The notes under the pieces are model-generated. The model made no database searches. It saw only the letters and a program-made list of their open reading frames with translations, and had not been told where the DNA came from. DNA of 64,000 bases from Pseudomonas folii (GTDB lineage Bacteria; Pseudomonadota; Gammaproteobacteria; Pseudomonadales; Pseudomonadaceae): contig NZ_JACONW010000003.1 of NCBI RefSeq assembly GCF_014357575.1, positions 1 to 64,000 of the forward strand, in the 5' to 3' direction. A program made the position numbers and the translations under genes. Positions 18,621 to 28,296 of the stretch are shown here, in pieces (position 1 is the stretch's first letter; the number at the start of each line of letters is the position of its first letter).

Positions 18621-19721
18621 TCACGCGTGGCGGCGCTGCAGTAAATAGTCCCTGACGGCGGCTTGGTCACCGGCAAACTCTATACGCTCGGACTTGCTGT
18701 CACGCTGGTAGGCGTACATGGGGTCATAGTATTCGTTGAGCAATTGCTCGATCCATTGCCGATGAGCGTCCACCAGTCCCGTTGCCTGCTGGATCTGCAG
18801 GGCGCTGTCCATAATCACCGCCAGGCGATTGTAGCGCTCTCCCCCCAGGCGCCTGAGATTGCTGGCCAGACTCTGACGCAGGCGTTCGGCGAACGCATTG
18901 AATCCTTCCTCCGCTCCATGGACAGCGACAAAATCTGCGCACAGGTCGATAACGTAATCCTTGAGGATCCGCTCGACCCGGCTCTCGACGCTGTCCTGCA
19001 GCCACACCAGAGGCGCGGATTGCATCTGCCGAAACAGCGAAAGAGGCACCGCACGGCTGCCAATCGCGCGACCTTCGTCCTCGAGTACGAAATGTTCGGC
19101 ACCGCGATGGCGTTTCTTCAGGATGTCCACAGCCAGAGCATTTTCAAAGTCGATCTGCCCGGGCTGAGCACTGACACGTTTACCGAAGCTGGAGCCGCGA
19201 TGGTTTGCGTGACCTTCGAGGTCGAGGGCGTTACTCAACCCCGCCAGCACTTCAGTCTTGCCGGAACCGGTCAAGCCCCCGACCACGACCAGTTCACACT
19301 CCTGAACGGCGGACTCGATGGTGTCGATAAGGAAGGTGCGCATTGCCTTGTAACCGCCTAGCACACGCGGGTAAGGAACACCGGCGATGTCTTCCAGCCA
19401 CTGCTGGGTGATCTGCGACCGCAGGCCACCGCGAAAGCAATACAGATAGCCTTCCGGCTGAGACCGGACGAACTCCGCCCAGGCCTCAATACGTGCTTCC
19501 TTGGTAGCCCCGGACACCAACTGATGCCCCAAGTCGATGGCGACTTGCTGACCCTGTTGTTTATAGGCAGTGCCGACGGCCTCACGCTCGGCATCGTTCA
19601 TCAGCGGCAGGTTAATGGACTGACCAAAGGCCCCCTTAGCGAACTCCACGGGCGCGCGGACGTCCATCAGCGGGATATCGTTTAAAAAAATATGGCGCAA
19701 GTCGGCGCTGTTGTCCCGCAT
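18621..19721 (-). CDS. selU: tRNA 2-selenouridine synthase
   Basis: A 366-aa enzyme (SelU/MnmH) that replaces sulfur with selenium in wobble 2-thiouridine using selenophosphate. The N-terminal rhodanese domain carries the active-site Cys95 (YLYCFRGG). The C-terminal P-loop domain carries the Walker A GLTGSGKT (about 149-156) and the GSSFGKR segment. Its start overlaps the selD stop (TGATG), so the two are translationally coupled. Confidence 0.95.
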   Translation of the reverse strand: MRDNSADLRHIFLNDIPLMDVRAPVEFAKGAFGQSINLPLMNDAEREAVGTAYKQQGQQVAIDLGHQLVSGATKEARIEAWAEFVRSQPEGYLYCFRGGLRSQITQQWLEDIAGVPYPRVLGGYKAMRTFLIDTIESAVQECELVVVGGLTGSGKTEVLAGLSNALDLEGHANHRGSSFGKRVSAQPGQIDFENALAVDILKKRHRGAEHFVLEDEGRAIGSRAVPLSLFRQMQSAPLVWLQDSVESRVERILKDYVIDLCADFVAVHGAEEGFNAFAERLRQSLASNLRRLGGERYNRLAVIMDSALQIQQATGLVDAHRQWIEQLLNEYYDPMYAYQRDSKSERIEFAGDQAAVRDYLLQRRHA

Positions 19722-20755
19722 CAGAACACCTCAACGGCGTTAGCCTGGCGCTCGATCAGCGTGCCTATGGGGCGCAAGCTCAGGCCCATATCGGTGGCGG
19801 TCTGCAGAAATTGCGCCTGGCCCTCTGGCGCTACTGCGACCAGCAGGCCGCCACTGGTTTGCGGGTCGCATAGCAAATGTTTTTGCCAATCGGTCAATTT
19901 GCCAATGCGGCCCCCATAGCTGTCAAAGTTGCGCAACGTACCCCCGGGTACGCATCCTTGCTCAAGGTAATAATCGACACTGGCCAGGCGCGGCACGGCG
20001 CTGGCCTCGATACGTGCGGTCAATCGGCTGCCGTCAGCCATTTCCACCAAATGACCCAGCAGGCCGAAACCGGTGACATCAGTCATCGCGGTGACCCCGG
20101 CAAGCTTGCCGAAGCGGCTGCCGATCGTGTTGAGCGTGCACATCTGGTCGCGCGCCACGCCAATGTCGGCGTCCCGCAGGAGTCCTTGTTTCTCGGCGGT
20201 GGTTAGCACACCGATCCCCAATGGTTTGGTCAGATAAAGCGTACAGCCCACGGTGGCGGTGTCGTTACGTTTCATAAAACGCTTTTCGACCAGACCCGTG
20301 ACCGCCAGGCCGAAGATTGGCTCTGGCGCATCAATGGAGTGTCCACCGGCCAGCGGGATGCCCGCAGCATCACAAACTGCACGGCCACCGCGAATCACTT
20401 CGCGAGCGATTTCCGGAGCAAGCACGTTGACCGGCCAGCCGAGAATGGCGATGGCCATGATTGGATCTCCACCCATGGCATAGATATCGCTGATAGCGTT
20501 GGTGGCGGCAATACGGCCAAAATCGTAGGGGTCGTCGACGATAGGCATGAAGAAATCGGTAGTTGAGACGACTCCGCGCTCTTCATCAATGGCGTAGACC
20601 GCCGCGTCGTCCCGCGAAGCATTACCCACCCAAAGCTTTGGATCGAGATTTTGTGCGCCGCTGCCAGCGAGGATCACCTCAAGCACTTGAGGCGATATCT
20701 TGCAACCGCAACCGGCGCCGTGGCTGTATTGGGTCAAACGGACCTTTGCGCTCAT
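19721..20755 (-). CDS. selD: Selenide, water dikinase (selenophosphate synthetase)
   Basis: A 344-aa enzyme making selenophosphate from selenide and ATP. The N-terminal HGAGCGCKI holds catalytic Cys16 (a Cys, not selenocysteine, form) and Lys19. Other family blocks include [20 protein letters not shown] and [15 protein letters not shown] take the ATG at 20755, which gives the normal [13 protein letters not shown] start; a TTG at 20800 is unlikely. No selA, selB or selC in the window. Confidence 0.96.
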   Translation of the reverse strand: MSAKVRLTQYSHGAGCGCKISPQVLEVILAGSGAQNLDPKLWVGNASRDDAAVYAIDEERGVVSTTDFFMPIVDDPYDFGRIAATNAISDIYAMGGDPIMAIAILGWPVNVLAPEIAREVIRGGRAVCDAAGIPLAGGHSIDAPEPIFGLAVTGLVEKRFMKRNDTATVGCTLYLTKPLGIGVLTTAEKQGLLRDADIGVARDQMCTLNTIGSRFGKLAGVTAMTDVTGFGLLGHLVEMADGSRLTARIEASAVPRLASVDYYLEQGCVPGGTLRNFDSYGGRIGKLTDWQKHLLCDPQTSGGLLVAVAPEGQAQFLQTATDMGLSLRPIGTLIERQANAVEVF

Positions 20756-20914
20756 TGGATGCCACTCTGCGTGTAAAGGGTGGAAGTCTAACAGAGGCAA
20801 AGAACAACAGATTGCGCGGACTTAGCACGCTGACGCAGCCCTGAATGCCTAACCAACGAAAAGCCGGTCCGCGAAGCTATCTAGCCCTTTCGCGACCCGG
20901 TAGTCGAATCGGCG

Positions 20915-21340
20915 TCAGTCCTCTTTCACCGCGTCCTCGAAACCAGACAACTCAAGAATCGCTTGGGCACTGGCCATATTAGCTTCCAGTTCGTCGAGTT
21001 CCTGTGGGTGCTCTTCTCCCCAACGGTAGAGCATTTCGACAGCCTCGGCGAAAGTCTTGCCCAGCGGCGTCAACTCATATTCCACCTTGGGCGGCACGAC
21101 ACTGTGCACGTGGCGCGCAACCAATCCTCGCGCCTCTACGTCACGTAGCGTTTGCACGAGCATTTTCTTGGAGATGCCGGGCAAAGCCCGTTGCAATTGT
21201 CCGGTACGACAACGTCCACCCGGCCATCGATCCAGTGCGTGCAGCACCAGGCTGACCCACTTTACGGTGAACAACCCCATGACCCTGCGTGGGGCGCAAC
21301 TGGCGTCAAACACCAGCGGTGTAGCGACAATTTCAGGCAT
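20915..21340 (-). CDS. HxlR-family transcriptional regulator
   Basis: A 141-aa winged-helix regulator of the HxlR type: helix-turn-helix LQRALPGISKKMLVQTLRDVEARGLV, then the wing KVEYELTPLGKTF. It is divergent from an MFS pump at 21453 with a palindrome in the 112-bp gap, so it most likely represses that pump in response to an electrophile or drug (inference). Confidence 0.9.
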   Translation of the reverse strand: MPEIVATPLVFDASCAPRRVMGLFTVKWVSLVLHALDRWPGGRCRTGQLQRALPGISKKMLVQTLRDVEARGLVARHVHSVVPPKVEYELTPLGKTFAEAVEMLYRWGEEHPQELDELEANMASAQAILELSGFEDAVKED

Positions 21341-21355
21341 CTTATGGTTACCAAT

Positions 21356-21382
21356 AGGTATCTATGTCCCCATATAGTACCT
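21356..21382. promoter_or_regulatory. Candidate HxlR operator
   Basis: An imperfect inverted repeat with outer arms AGGTA and TACCT and inner CTAT/ATAG spans 27 bp in the HxlR/MFS divergent promoter region. Dimeric HxlR regulators bind sites of this size. Confidence 0.5.
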
Positions 21383-21452
21383 AATTTCCAAGAATGCTCT
21401 AGACCTCTACCATCCCCCATCGACCACGCACTTCAATCGAGAGGGACTGTTC

Positions 21453-22643
21453 ATGCCTGCTGCCATTTGGGCACTCGCCATTGCCACCTTCGGCATTGGC
21501 ACCACTGAGTTTGTCATCGCCGGTCTATTGCCAGGGATTGCAGCCGAGTTCGACATTTCCTTTTCCGCCGCAGGCTACATGGCGACGAGCTATGCGTTAG
21601 GAGTGTTCGTAGGGGCACCCTTGCTCATCATCCTTGGCGCCCGCGTGCCGCAGAAAGCCATGCTGGTATCGCTGATGGGGTTCTTCATCGCCGGCAACCT
21701 GTTGACGGCACTTTCGCCTACATTTGCCTGGGCCTTGACCGGTCGGGTCCTCACCTCGCTGACACACGGTGCGTTTATCGGAATCGGATCAATTCTGGCA
21801 TCGGAACTGGTGGCACCCAACCGCCGAACCAGTGCTATCGCCTTCATGTTCAGCGGCCTGACACTCGCCAACCTGATAGGCACGCCAGCGGGCACCTGGC
21901 TGGGACAGATGGTTTCCTGGCGGGCGACGTTCATGGCAATCACCGTGATAGGTGTAGTGGCGATGCTGGCTGTAGCGTTGCTGGTGCCTAAAGGCAAACA
22001 GCATGAAGTTCCGAGTTTGCGCCGCGAGCTCTCAGCGTTCGTCAATGTGCACGTTTTACTTGCCATGGGCATTACGGTGCTCGGGCCCGCTGCGTTCTTC
22101 ACGACCATCACCTACATATCGCCAATGATGACGGAGTTAACGGGATACTCGGACAATGGAGTAACGGGCATCCTTTTTCTATTTGGCCTGGGACTGTTCA
22201 TCGGCAACCTGCTCGGTGGCAAGCTAGCGGATCGCGCCTTGATGCCCTTGTTGTACTTCACCCTGGCGGGACAGGCGCTGGTGCTGTTCGTGTTTTTCTT
22301 CGTGGTGGAAAGTCGTTTGGCATCGGCCTTGTGTGTATTGCTGATGGCGGGCTTCGGCTTCGCCAGCGTGTCGCCCATTCAGCGGCTGGTGATGGACAAG
22401 GCGCGTGCGGCTGGGGCCCCCAATCTCGCCGCCTCCGTGAACATAGGCTTGTTCAACCTGGGGAACGCAATTGGCGCCTGGCTCGGCGGCTGGGTGATTG
22501 CCTTGGGGTTTGGTTATGCCGCGCCCAATTGGGTGGGAGGTATTCTGTCAACGTGCGCATTGGTACTGGCAATCGCGTCTGGATGGCTCACGGTTTCTCA
22601 TGTGACCAAACGCAAGGAAGCAAGGGTCTGCCCTGCGATCTGA
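21453..22643 (+). CDS. MFS drug/sugar efflux transporter (DHA1, AraJ/YdhP-like)
   Basis: A 396-aa, 12-helix major facilitator of the DHA1 group. Helix 1 carries the diagnostic FGIGTTEFVIAGLLP motif, followed by SYALGVFVGAPLL and a second-half GLFIGNLLGGKLADR. The start ATG follows a gaggga Shine-Dalgarno. Divergent from the HxlR gene. Substrate unknown; relatives export arabinose or xenobiotics. A strong terminator hairpin follows. Confidence 0.88.
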   Translation: MPAAIWALAIATFGIGTTEFVIAGLLPGIAAEFDISFSAAGYMATSYALGVFVGAPLLIILGARVPQKAMLVSLMGFFIAGNLLTALSPTFAWALTGRVLTSLTHGAFIGIGSILASELVAPNRRTSAIAFMFSGLTLANLIGTPAGTWLGQMVSWRATFMAITVIGVVAMLAVALLVPKGKQHEVPSLRRELSAFVNVHVLLAMGITVLGPAAFFTTITYISPMMTELTGYSDNGVTGILFLFGLGLFIGNLLGGKLADRALMPLLYFTLAGQALVLFVFFFVVESRLASALCVLLMAGFGFASVSPIQRLVMDKARAAGAPNLAASVNIGLFNLGNAIGAWLGGWVIALGFGYAAPNWVGGILSTCALVLAIASGWLTVSHVTKRKEARVCPAI

Positions 22644-22674
22644 ATCAAACCGGCATTTGCCTTGGCGATACCAT

Positions 22675-22705
22675 GAGGTGCACGTTGCCGTGCACCTCGC
22701 TTTTG
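22675..22705 (+). terminator. Intrinsic terminator after the MFS gene
   Basis: Perfect 10-bp stem GAGGTGCACG/CGTGCACCTC, TTGC loop, then gctttt on the + strand. It ends about 60 bp after the MFS stop and just before the convergent SDR gene. Confidence 0.75.
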
Positions 22706-22715
22706 AACTGGCGTC

Positions 22716-23465
22716 TTAATAACCTACACCGCGCACACCACCGGAAGCCCTGATGGATTCGCCTGTTACCCAATGCGAATCTGCGGAGGCCAGGAACACG
22801 GCCAAAGGCGCAATGTCTTCTGGCTCACCGAAACGCCCCAACGGCGTGCCTGCCAGAATTTTCTCACCCAATTCACCCGCAAAATGCCCATCGGTTGCAG
22901 GCGTGTTCGTGTGCCCCGGCAGGATCGAGTTGACGCGAATGCCACGCGGCCCCAATTCCCTTGCCAGTGCAAAACTCAACGTGTCGACCGCCCCCTTGGT
23001 CGCCGAGTACACACTCGACGCCAGGTAGGGGTCGGTGCTGAGGATTGAGCTGATATTGATGATGCTTGCTTCGGAGCCCATCAGCTTGACGGCCTCTCGT
23101 ACCGCGAGCAGGTAGCCGAGTACATTGAGATTGAACTGCTTATGAAAGGCTTCTTCAGTCAGATCATCAATCAACTGGAACACCGCAACGCCAGCGTTGT
23201 TGACCAGCACATCCAGCGTCCCATACTTTTCACCGACCGCTGCAAACAGGCGCACAACATCAGGCCCGTGGCTCATGTCTGCTTGTATGGCAAAGGCCGA
23301 GCCGCCCTGGGCTGTGATATGAGTCACTACTGCATCAGCATCGACCTGGCTGGAAGCGTAATTGACGATGACGGTTGCGCCCTGGGCAGCGAGTGCCTTG
23401 GCGATCCCGGCACCTATACCTTTCGACGCCCCCGTGACAACCGCGATTTTTCCTTCGAGTTTCAT
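22716..23465 (-). CDS. SDR-family oxidoreductase
   Basis: A 249-aa classical short-chain dehydrogenase. The NAD(P) motif TGASKGIG is at residues 11-18, NNAG is present, the catalytic Ser lies in INISSIL, and Tyr-Lys in YSATKG. The C-terminal WVTGESIRASGG is typical of 3-oxoacyl reductase-like members. The start at 23465 has an aaagg Shine-Dalgarno; the longer reading to 23534 does not. Divergent from the AraC gene at 23656. Substrate unknown. Confidence 0.9.
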   Translation of the reverse strand: MKLEGKIAVVTGASKGIGAGIAKALAAQGATVIVNYASSQVDADAVVTHITAQGGSAFAIQADMSHGPDVVRLFAAVGEKYGTLDVLVNNAGVAVFQLIDDLTEEAFHKQFNLNVLGYLLAVREAVKLMGSEASIINISSILSTDPYLASSVYSATKGAVDTLSFALARELGPRGIRVNSILPGHTNTPATDGHFAGELGEKILAGTPLGRFGEPEDIAPLAVFLASADSHWVTGESIRASGGVRGVGY

Positions 23466-23655
23466 AACGTGACCTTTTGAAGTTGACTGACATGAGGCTT
23501 CGTTGCTGTCGGGTTGCGAACAACGGGAGTGCAACGAACCGTGTGCCGTCAGTATTCGGCCAACGAGCGAACTAACGTTTGTCGGTTATTCGCACATACT
23601 TGCCTGATCTTCTCGGCTGGCTTGCTATGAACAGGGATGTAGCTCACGGTAGGCC

Positions 23656-24561
23656 ATGGAAAAGCCAATGACAGAACTGCGCCGCATCGTGATGCGCGCC
23701 CATGATAAATGGACGGACACCGGTTTGCCTCGTGTAGCCATGGTCCGTGCCGAGGCCTGCGCCGATCAGGTCTATCAGCCGATGTTGCATCTGGTGCTTC
23801 AGGGCACAAAGACGTTATCGATAGGGGAAGAAGTTTCTCGGTACAGCGCTGGGAGTTACTTTCTGGTGCCTGTTGACGTGCCCGCGACGGGCCAGATTCA
23901 CGCCAGTGCAGCTGATCAACCCTATCTGGCCGTCAGCCTGACCCTGGACGCCGATGTGATTGCTACGTTGCTGATGGACGAGGGCAAGATGCCGAGGGCG
24001 CCGCAGAACTCATGCTTCCAGGGCGTGCTCGCGCCGGATGAAATGATTGATGCATGGGTACGAATGATGCGGCTTATGGATAAACCGCATGAGGCCGCGG
24101 TGCTGGCACCGATGATCGAACGCGAGATTTTGTTCCGTGCCTTGCAGGGTACTCTGGGCGGCATTCTCCGGGACGTTGCCCGTCCGGATGGGCGTATGAC
24201 ACAGATCCGCCGTGTCACTCAGTGGATTCGCGAGCACTACACTGAGCCTTTTCGCGTCGAGCCGCTCGCGCGCATGTCAGACATGAGCGTTGCCGCCTTC
24301 TATCGGCATTTCAAATCGGTCACAGCAATGACGCCTATTCAATATCAGAAGCGCCTGCGCTTGTTGAGGGCTCGGTGGTTGCTGCTGTTCGATACGCTGG
24401 ACGCTACGTCCATTGCCTACACCGTGGGCTATGAAAGCGCGTCCCAGTTCAATCGAGAGTATGCCCGGCTATTTGGTCTGCCACCGGCCCGGGACGCAGC
24501 AAGATTCAGGTCGCCTATTGCCACAGAACACACGCTCAATGAACTGACGGCGACGCCATGA
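23656..24561 (+). CDS. AraC-family regulator (AraC_N type)
   Basis: A 301-aa regulator with an AraC_N domain (LPRVAMVRAEA ... MLHLVLQGTKTL) and two C-terminal helix-turn-helix motifs (RVEPLARMSDMSVAAFYRHF and YTVGYESASQFNREYARLFG). A Met four codons downstream is an alternative start. It is clearly paralogous to the AraC at 26993, and both lie divergent from an SDR gene. Relatives control aldehyde/quinone-stress oxidoreductases such as YqhC targets (family knowledge; target here inferred). Confidence 0.9.
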   Translation: MEKPMTELRRIVMRAHDKWTDTGLPRVAMVRAEACADQVYQPMLHLVLQGTKTLSIGEEVSRYSAGSYFLVPVDVPATGQIHASAADQPYLAVSLTLDADVIATLLMDEGKMPRAPQNSCFQGVLAPDEMIDAWVRMMRLMDKPHEAAVLAPMIEREILFRALQGTLGGILRDVARPDGRMTQIRRVTQWIREHYTEPFRVEPLARMSDMSVAAFYRHFKSVTAMTPIQYQKRLRLLRARWLLLFDTLDATSIAYTVGYESASQFNREYARLFGLPPARDAARFRSPIATEHTLNELTATP

Positions 24562-24585
24562 CCAGCTACTGCTGAATTAATACGC

Positions 24586-24730
24586 AGATCTGCAGGAGCC
24601 GTCCCGGTGTCCCCGGCACTGCGCTGTCGCGCAGCAAACACGTCCCCTGTAGGAGTGAGCTTGCTCGCGATTCGATTTCCTGGTCGACGAATTTATCGCC
24701 TGAACTGACGCTATCGCGAGCAAGATTTTA
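24586..24730. repeat. Compound REP region
   Basis: A ctgcaggagccgtcccggtg...gctgtcgcgcagcaaac element (the inverted copy of the one at 15676-15731) is followed by a TGTAGGAGTGAGCTTGCTCG REP. Its partner arm survives only as atcgcgagcaagat and runs into the 3' end of the next gene. It fills the 166-bp gap. Confidence 0.65.
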
Positions 24731-25705
24731 AAGGTCAGTGATTACCGTCCCTGCAATGCTTTGGGCAAATCCGCCGCCGAAGACCTTCGTCGGAGTGGAA
24801 AAGCCTGCGCGCCGCTCTCCGCCCAATACACGGCGTGCCGCTTCAACAGCCGCCAGCGGCGTATAGGAATAACCATTTACGGTTTCGATCACGGACCGTG
24901 AAATCGCGCCATCAGCCCCCATAATCTCGACGGCCGCATGCGCTCGATAAGTATCCCTTTCTTCTGCGCTAGGTCCGTCCGGCAGGAGCGAGAGATCGCC
25001 CTCTGGAAAAGCTTCGCCAGAAAGATGCACAAACATCGCAATGTTGGGGATACCGGTCGAATGCCACCCCGTCACCAGATCACCGAAAGACAGCGGCACA
25101 CATAGAACCGGTCCCTCGCCGAAATCAAAGTAGCGTGGCTGGGCATCAGGGGTTGCAACGAGTTCACCATCGACTCTCGCGAGGACACCGGCGCCAATGA
25201 TTTCGCTGACGCTCATGGCTGACCCACGAGACATTGATCCTGGCACCTGAAGCGCAATGCTCAAGGTCAGAGGCTTGGCGACACGCTGAGCGACATGGAC
25301 CGCCAGCGAGTCGGTCGGGACAACATCCCATCCAACCCCAGGCAACAGCATGACCTGTGCCGCAACCGCTTCAGCACCCAGCCGTTCGGCCAACCGGTAA
25401 ACATTGATCTCTGCGGTAATGTCCAGATAATCAACGCCAGCTTTGATGCAGGCGCGCATCAACGCTTCTGCCGTTTGCGCAAATGGTCCCGCGAAGTTCA
25501 GCAATACCGAGATACCAGAGAGAAATTTCTCTGTATCCGGACCGATATCAAACACGCGAAAAGGCACACCCAACTGCGCAGCGAGGGCCGCGATTCGAGG
25601 GTGATCACGCCCGGCGATTTCAAATTTCAGACCTGATGCTTTCGCACGTTCTGCAGCCATGCGACCGGTATAGCCCGTAGCTCCGTAGATCAGAAGTGTG
25701 CTCAT
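24728..25705 (-). CDS. Saccharopine-dehydrogenase-like NAD(P)-binding protein
   Basis: A 325-aa protein with an N-terminal Rossmann domain (LLIYGATGYTGRMAAERA) of the saccharopine dehydrogenase/trans-acting enoyl reductase type. The DYLDITAEINVYRL and LPGVGWDVVPTDSLA segments recur in this family. The specific reaction is unknown. It overlaps the upstream VOC gene by 4 bp (ATGA) and is third in an SDR-VOC-reductase operon. Its last codons run into REP sequence. Confidence 0.82.
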   Translation of the reverse strand: MSTLLIYGATGYTGRMAAERAKASGLKFEIAGRDHPRIAALAAQLGVPFRVFDIGPDTEKFLSGISVLLNFAGPFAQTAEALMRACIKAGVDYLDITAEINVYRLAERLGAEAVAAQVMLLPGVGWDVVPTDSLAVHVAQRVAKPLTLSIALQVPGSMSRGSAMSVSEIIGAGVLARVDGELVATPDAQPRYFDFGEGPVLCVPLSFGDLVTGWHSTGIPNIAMFVHLSGEAFPEGDLSLLPDGPSAEERDTYRAHAAVEIMGADGAISRSVIETVNGYSYTPLAAVEAARRVLGGERRAGFSTPTKVFGGGFAQSIAGTVITDL

Positions 25706-26103
25706 TGGGTGCGCTGCCAGTTTTTGTAAACAAACTCCAGGCTGTACCCATCCGGGTCCAGCACATTGGCGGCGTAGTACGCCGGGTCGTAGTGCAATCG
25801 CGCACCGGGAGGGCCGTTGTCGATTGCGCCCTGCTTGATCGCAGCGTCATAGGCAGCTTCAACTTCAGCCTTGCTGTTGGCCACGAAACCGATGTGGACA
25901 GCGCGACCTTCGACTACCCCTTCACGCAACCAGAAAAATACCCGACCATTGGCGCCGAAGCCTTTCAGATCAGGATGACCCGGCGGACCGTCCTTGCCGT
26001 CGTAGTCCAGGCGTCCGGTAATGCCCAGTGGTACAAGAACACCCTCATAGAAGCTGATGGAACGCGCGATGTTGCTCACCGACAGAAAAATATGATCCAG
26101 CAT
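25702..26103 (-). CDS. VOC-family (glyoxalase-like) protein
   Basis: A 133-aa vicinal-oxygen-chelate fold protein: MLDHIFLSVSNIARSISFYEGVL at the N-terminus (His metal ligand), HIGFVANSK in the centre, and C-terminal DPDGYSLEFVYK (Glu ligand). The start at 26103 has a gaggg Shine-Dalgarno. Second gene of a three-gene operon; enzymatic activity cannot be assigned. Confidence 0.85.
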   Translation of the reverse strand: MLDHIFLSVSNIARSISFYEGVLVPLGITGRLDYDGKDGPPGHPDLKGFGANGRVFFWLREGVVEGRAVHIGFVANSKAEVEAAYDAAIKQGAIDNGPPGARLHYDPAYYAANVLDPDGYSLEFVYKNWQRTQ

Positions 26104-26119
26104 GGCAAAACCCTCTCGC

Positions 26120-26863
26120 TCAGATGTTGTAACCGCCTGCGACTTCGATAGTCTGGGCATTGATCCAGGCGCCCTCTTCGGACAGCAACATGGCGATCAC
26201 ACGAGCGACATCCTCGGGCTCACCCACCCTGCCAAGCGCCGTTTGCGACGCCAGCATCGCTTCAAACTCATCGTTTAGCCCCCCGCCCAGTTCAGTGCGG
26301 ATAGCGCCGGGTGATACGGCGTTGGCTCGGATACGCCGCTCGCCAAACTCTTTGGCCATGTAGCGGGTCAAGACTTCAAGCCCGCCCTTGAAGGCTGCAT
26401 AGGGCGCAACACCCGCAGTGGCTACCCGGGTCGTTGCGCTGGTGAGATTGACGATGCTGGCGTTTTCCGCCAGCAGAGGGAGTAGTGCCTGCGTGAGGAA
26501 AAACGGGCCCTTGAGGTGCACATTGAACAGGCCATCGAACTGCGCCTCTGTGACCGTGGCCAAGGGGTTGAACAAGCCATATCCCGCATTGTTGACCAGG
26601 CCACTCAACGAAGTAGCCGCCCAGGTTTCACGCAGAGCCAGCACCACTTCCTCGCGAAACGCATCGAAGCTGCCAACGTCAGCCACATCGAGTTTTAGCG
26701 CAACGGCCTTGCCACCGGTCTGCTCTATGCGCTCCACCACCGACGCTGCGGCTTGCGGGTTGGAATTGTAGGTCAGGATGACTCCCATACCTCGTTGAGC
26801 AGCGTGCTCGGCTGCACTTGCACCGATTCCACGGCTGCCGCCAGTAATGACAATAACGCCCAT
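26120..26863 (-). CDS. SDR-family oxidoreductase
   Basis: A 247-aa short-chain dehydrogenase: TGGSRGIGASAAEHAAQRG cofactor loop, NNAGYG, catalytic Ser in NLTSATT, Tyr-Lys in PYAAFKGG, and a C-terminal AGGYNI. First gene of an operon with the VOC and saccharopine-dehydrogenase-like genes; divergent from the AraC regulator at 26993. Confidence 0.9.
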   Translation of the reverse strand: MGVIVITGGSRGIGASAAEHAAQRGMGVILTYNSNPQAAASVVERIEQTGGKAVALKLDVADVGSFDAFREEVVLALRETWAATSLSGLVNNAGYGLFNPLATVTEAQFDGLFNVHLKGPFFLTQALLPLLAENASIVNLTSATTRVATAGVAPYAAFKGGLEVLTRYMAKEFGERRIRANAVSPGAIRTELGGGLNDEFEAMLASQTALGRVGEPEDVARVIAMLLSEEGAWINAQTIEVAGGYNI

Positions 26864-26992
26864 GTGAATTTCCTCTGTGGTTCAAACGTGACTCCACAGT
26901 ACGCATCACACCGTCCAGGGTCGTACCCGTTCCTACTCGAAACCTGCCCGTTTCTGCTTTTTGCTTGCGCATCGCCATGCTCTGCCTTCAGC

Positions 26993-27904
26993 ATGCTGCA
27001 GATGGACAAACAACTGAATGAACTCAGGTCGCTCGCGGCCGGAGCTGAAAACCGGCGTACCGAAACGGGCATCCCGCGCGTGGCCATGGTTCAGGGCAAA
27101 ATCCCCGAACACATGCTGGCGGCTGTCTATGACCCGATGATCAACCTGATTCTGCAAGGCAGCAAAAGCATGACGGTGGGTGATCGAACGCTGCGGTACG
27201 ACCCTGCGACCTATTTCGTGATGTCCATTGAATTGCCAGCGGTAGGTTCGGTGCATCCCGCCGAGTCCGGCGAGCCCTACCTGGCAGTCAGCCTGACACT
27301 CGATCCCACCGTGTTATCCACGCTGTTTGCTGACTTGCCTGAACCTGCCAGCCGCATCGATAAGAACCTTGGATTTTCGGTCGCGCCGGTCACAACCGAG
27401 CTGATGGATGCCTGGGTGCGAATGCTGCGATTGATGGGCGATCCGGATGCCATTGCGGCCCTGTCGCCGGTTTACGAACGAGAGATTATCTTCCGTGTAC
27501 TTCAAGGCCCCCATGGCTGGATGCTGCGAGAAATTGCAGCACCGGATACCGCCATGGCTCGGGTGAATACAGCGATCCAGTGGATCCGCCGCGACTTTGC
27601 TGAGCCGATCAGGGTAGAAAGCCTCGCGCAACGCGCGTCGATGAGCGTCTCGGCTTTCCACCGCCACTTCAAGGCGGTGACTAACCTGAGTCCGTTGCAG
27701 TACCAGAAACGCGTCCGCCTGCTCCACGCCCGAACGTTGATGGTCGGCAGTGCCAAAAGCGTCATGGCTGCGGCCTTCGAGGTCGGCTACGAAAGTGCCA
27801 CGCAATTCAGTCGGGATTATTCACGGGTGTTTGGGCTTCCTCCTGCAAAGGATGCCGACAGGATTCACGGGGACACCAGAGCGTCTGGAAACAAAGCGGT
27901 TTGA
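26993..27904 (+). CDS. AraC-family regulator (AraC_N type), paralogue of the 23656 gene
   Basis: A 303-aa regulator from ATG 26993 (ATG 27002 equally possible; neither has a good Shine-Dalgarno). The AraC_N half contains IPRVAMVQGKIPE and NLILQGSKSMTVG. The DNA-binding half contains RVESLAQRASMSVSAFHRHF and FEVGYESATQFSRDYSRVFG. It aligns throughout with the AraC at 23656. Likely controls the divergent SDR-VOC-reductase operon. Confidence 0.9.
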   Translation: MLQMDKQLNELRSLAAGAENRRTETGIPRVAMVQGKIPEHMLAAVYDPMINLILQGSKSMTVGDRTLRYDPATYFVMSIELPAVGSVHPAESGEPYLAVSLTLDPTVLSTLFADLPEPASRIDKNLGFSVAPVTTELMDAWVRMLRLMGDPDAIAALSPVYEREIIFRVLQGPHGWMLREIAAPDTAMARVNTAIQWIRRDFAEPIRVESLAQRASMSVSAFHRHFKAVTNLSPLQYQKRVRLLHARTLMVGSAKSVMAAAFEVGYESATQFSRDYSRVFGLPPAKDADRIHGDTRASGNKAV

Positions 27905-27969
27905 TGAACCGATAATGATGTGGGTGGATAGCTGATTAATTTGCCAGGTCCGCCTCATGTGCAACGTGG

Positions 27970-28284
27970 CTAATCAGCAAACAACTCTGCATAGAACGGA
28001 TCATGAATGCCCAGCACATTGACCTCGATATAGTCGTCCTGATACTCAACCGAGTAATCCAGAATCCCGACGCCTGCACATGGAATAACCTGGCCATCCG
28101 ACGTTTCAACCGTTAGCGCGAGTGCCGACTGATCCGAATGATTAGCTCGGCATTCGCTCTGGATCAAACGGTACCCATCGGCGGGATCGAATTGCCCGAA
28201 AGCAACTCCCATTGAAGGATCTGTATTTTCGAGCGCCGAATAGCCCACCAGAGTTGTCCCGCTATAAACTGAAAATCGCGCCAT
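27970..28284 (-). CDS. Hypothetical protein
   Basis: A 104-aa acidic protein beginning MARFSVYSGTTLVGYSALEN, with an ATG preceded by gcgggaaa. It is the last gene of a three-gene minus-strand group (28782, 28590, 28284). I do not recognise the family. Small size and acidity would suit an immunity or adaptor protein, but there is no direct evidence. Confidence 0.6.
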   Translation of the reverse strand: MARFSVYSGTTLVGYSALENTDPSMGVAFGQFDPADGYRLIQSECRANHSDQSALALTVETSDGQVIPCAGVGILDYSVEYQDDYIEVNVLGIHDPFYAELFAD

Positions 28285-28296
28285 GTGTTTTCCCGC

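Noticed and set aside
8681..20755. One arsenic island spanning arsRBCH and the ArsP-like permease
   Set aside because: The permease lies 6 kb from arsH, with siderophore receptor, GST and trmK genes between, and pairs with selU-selD instead.
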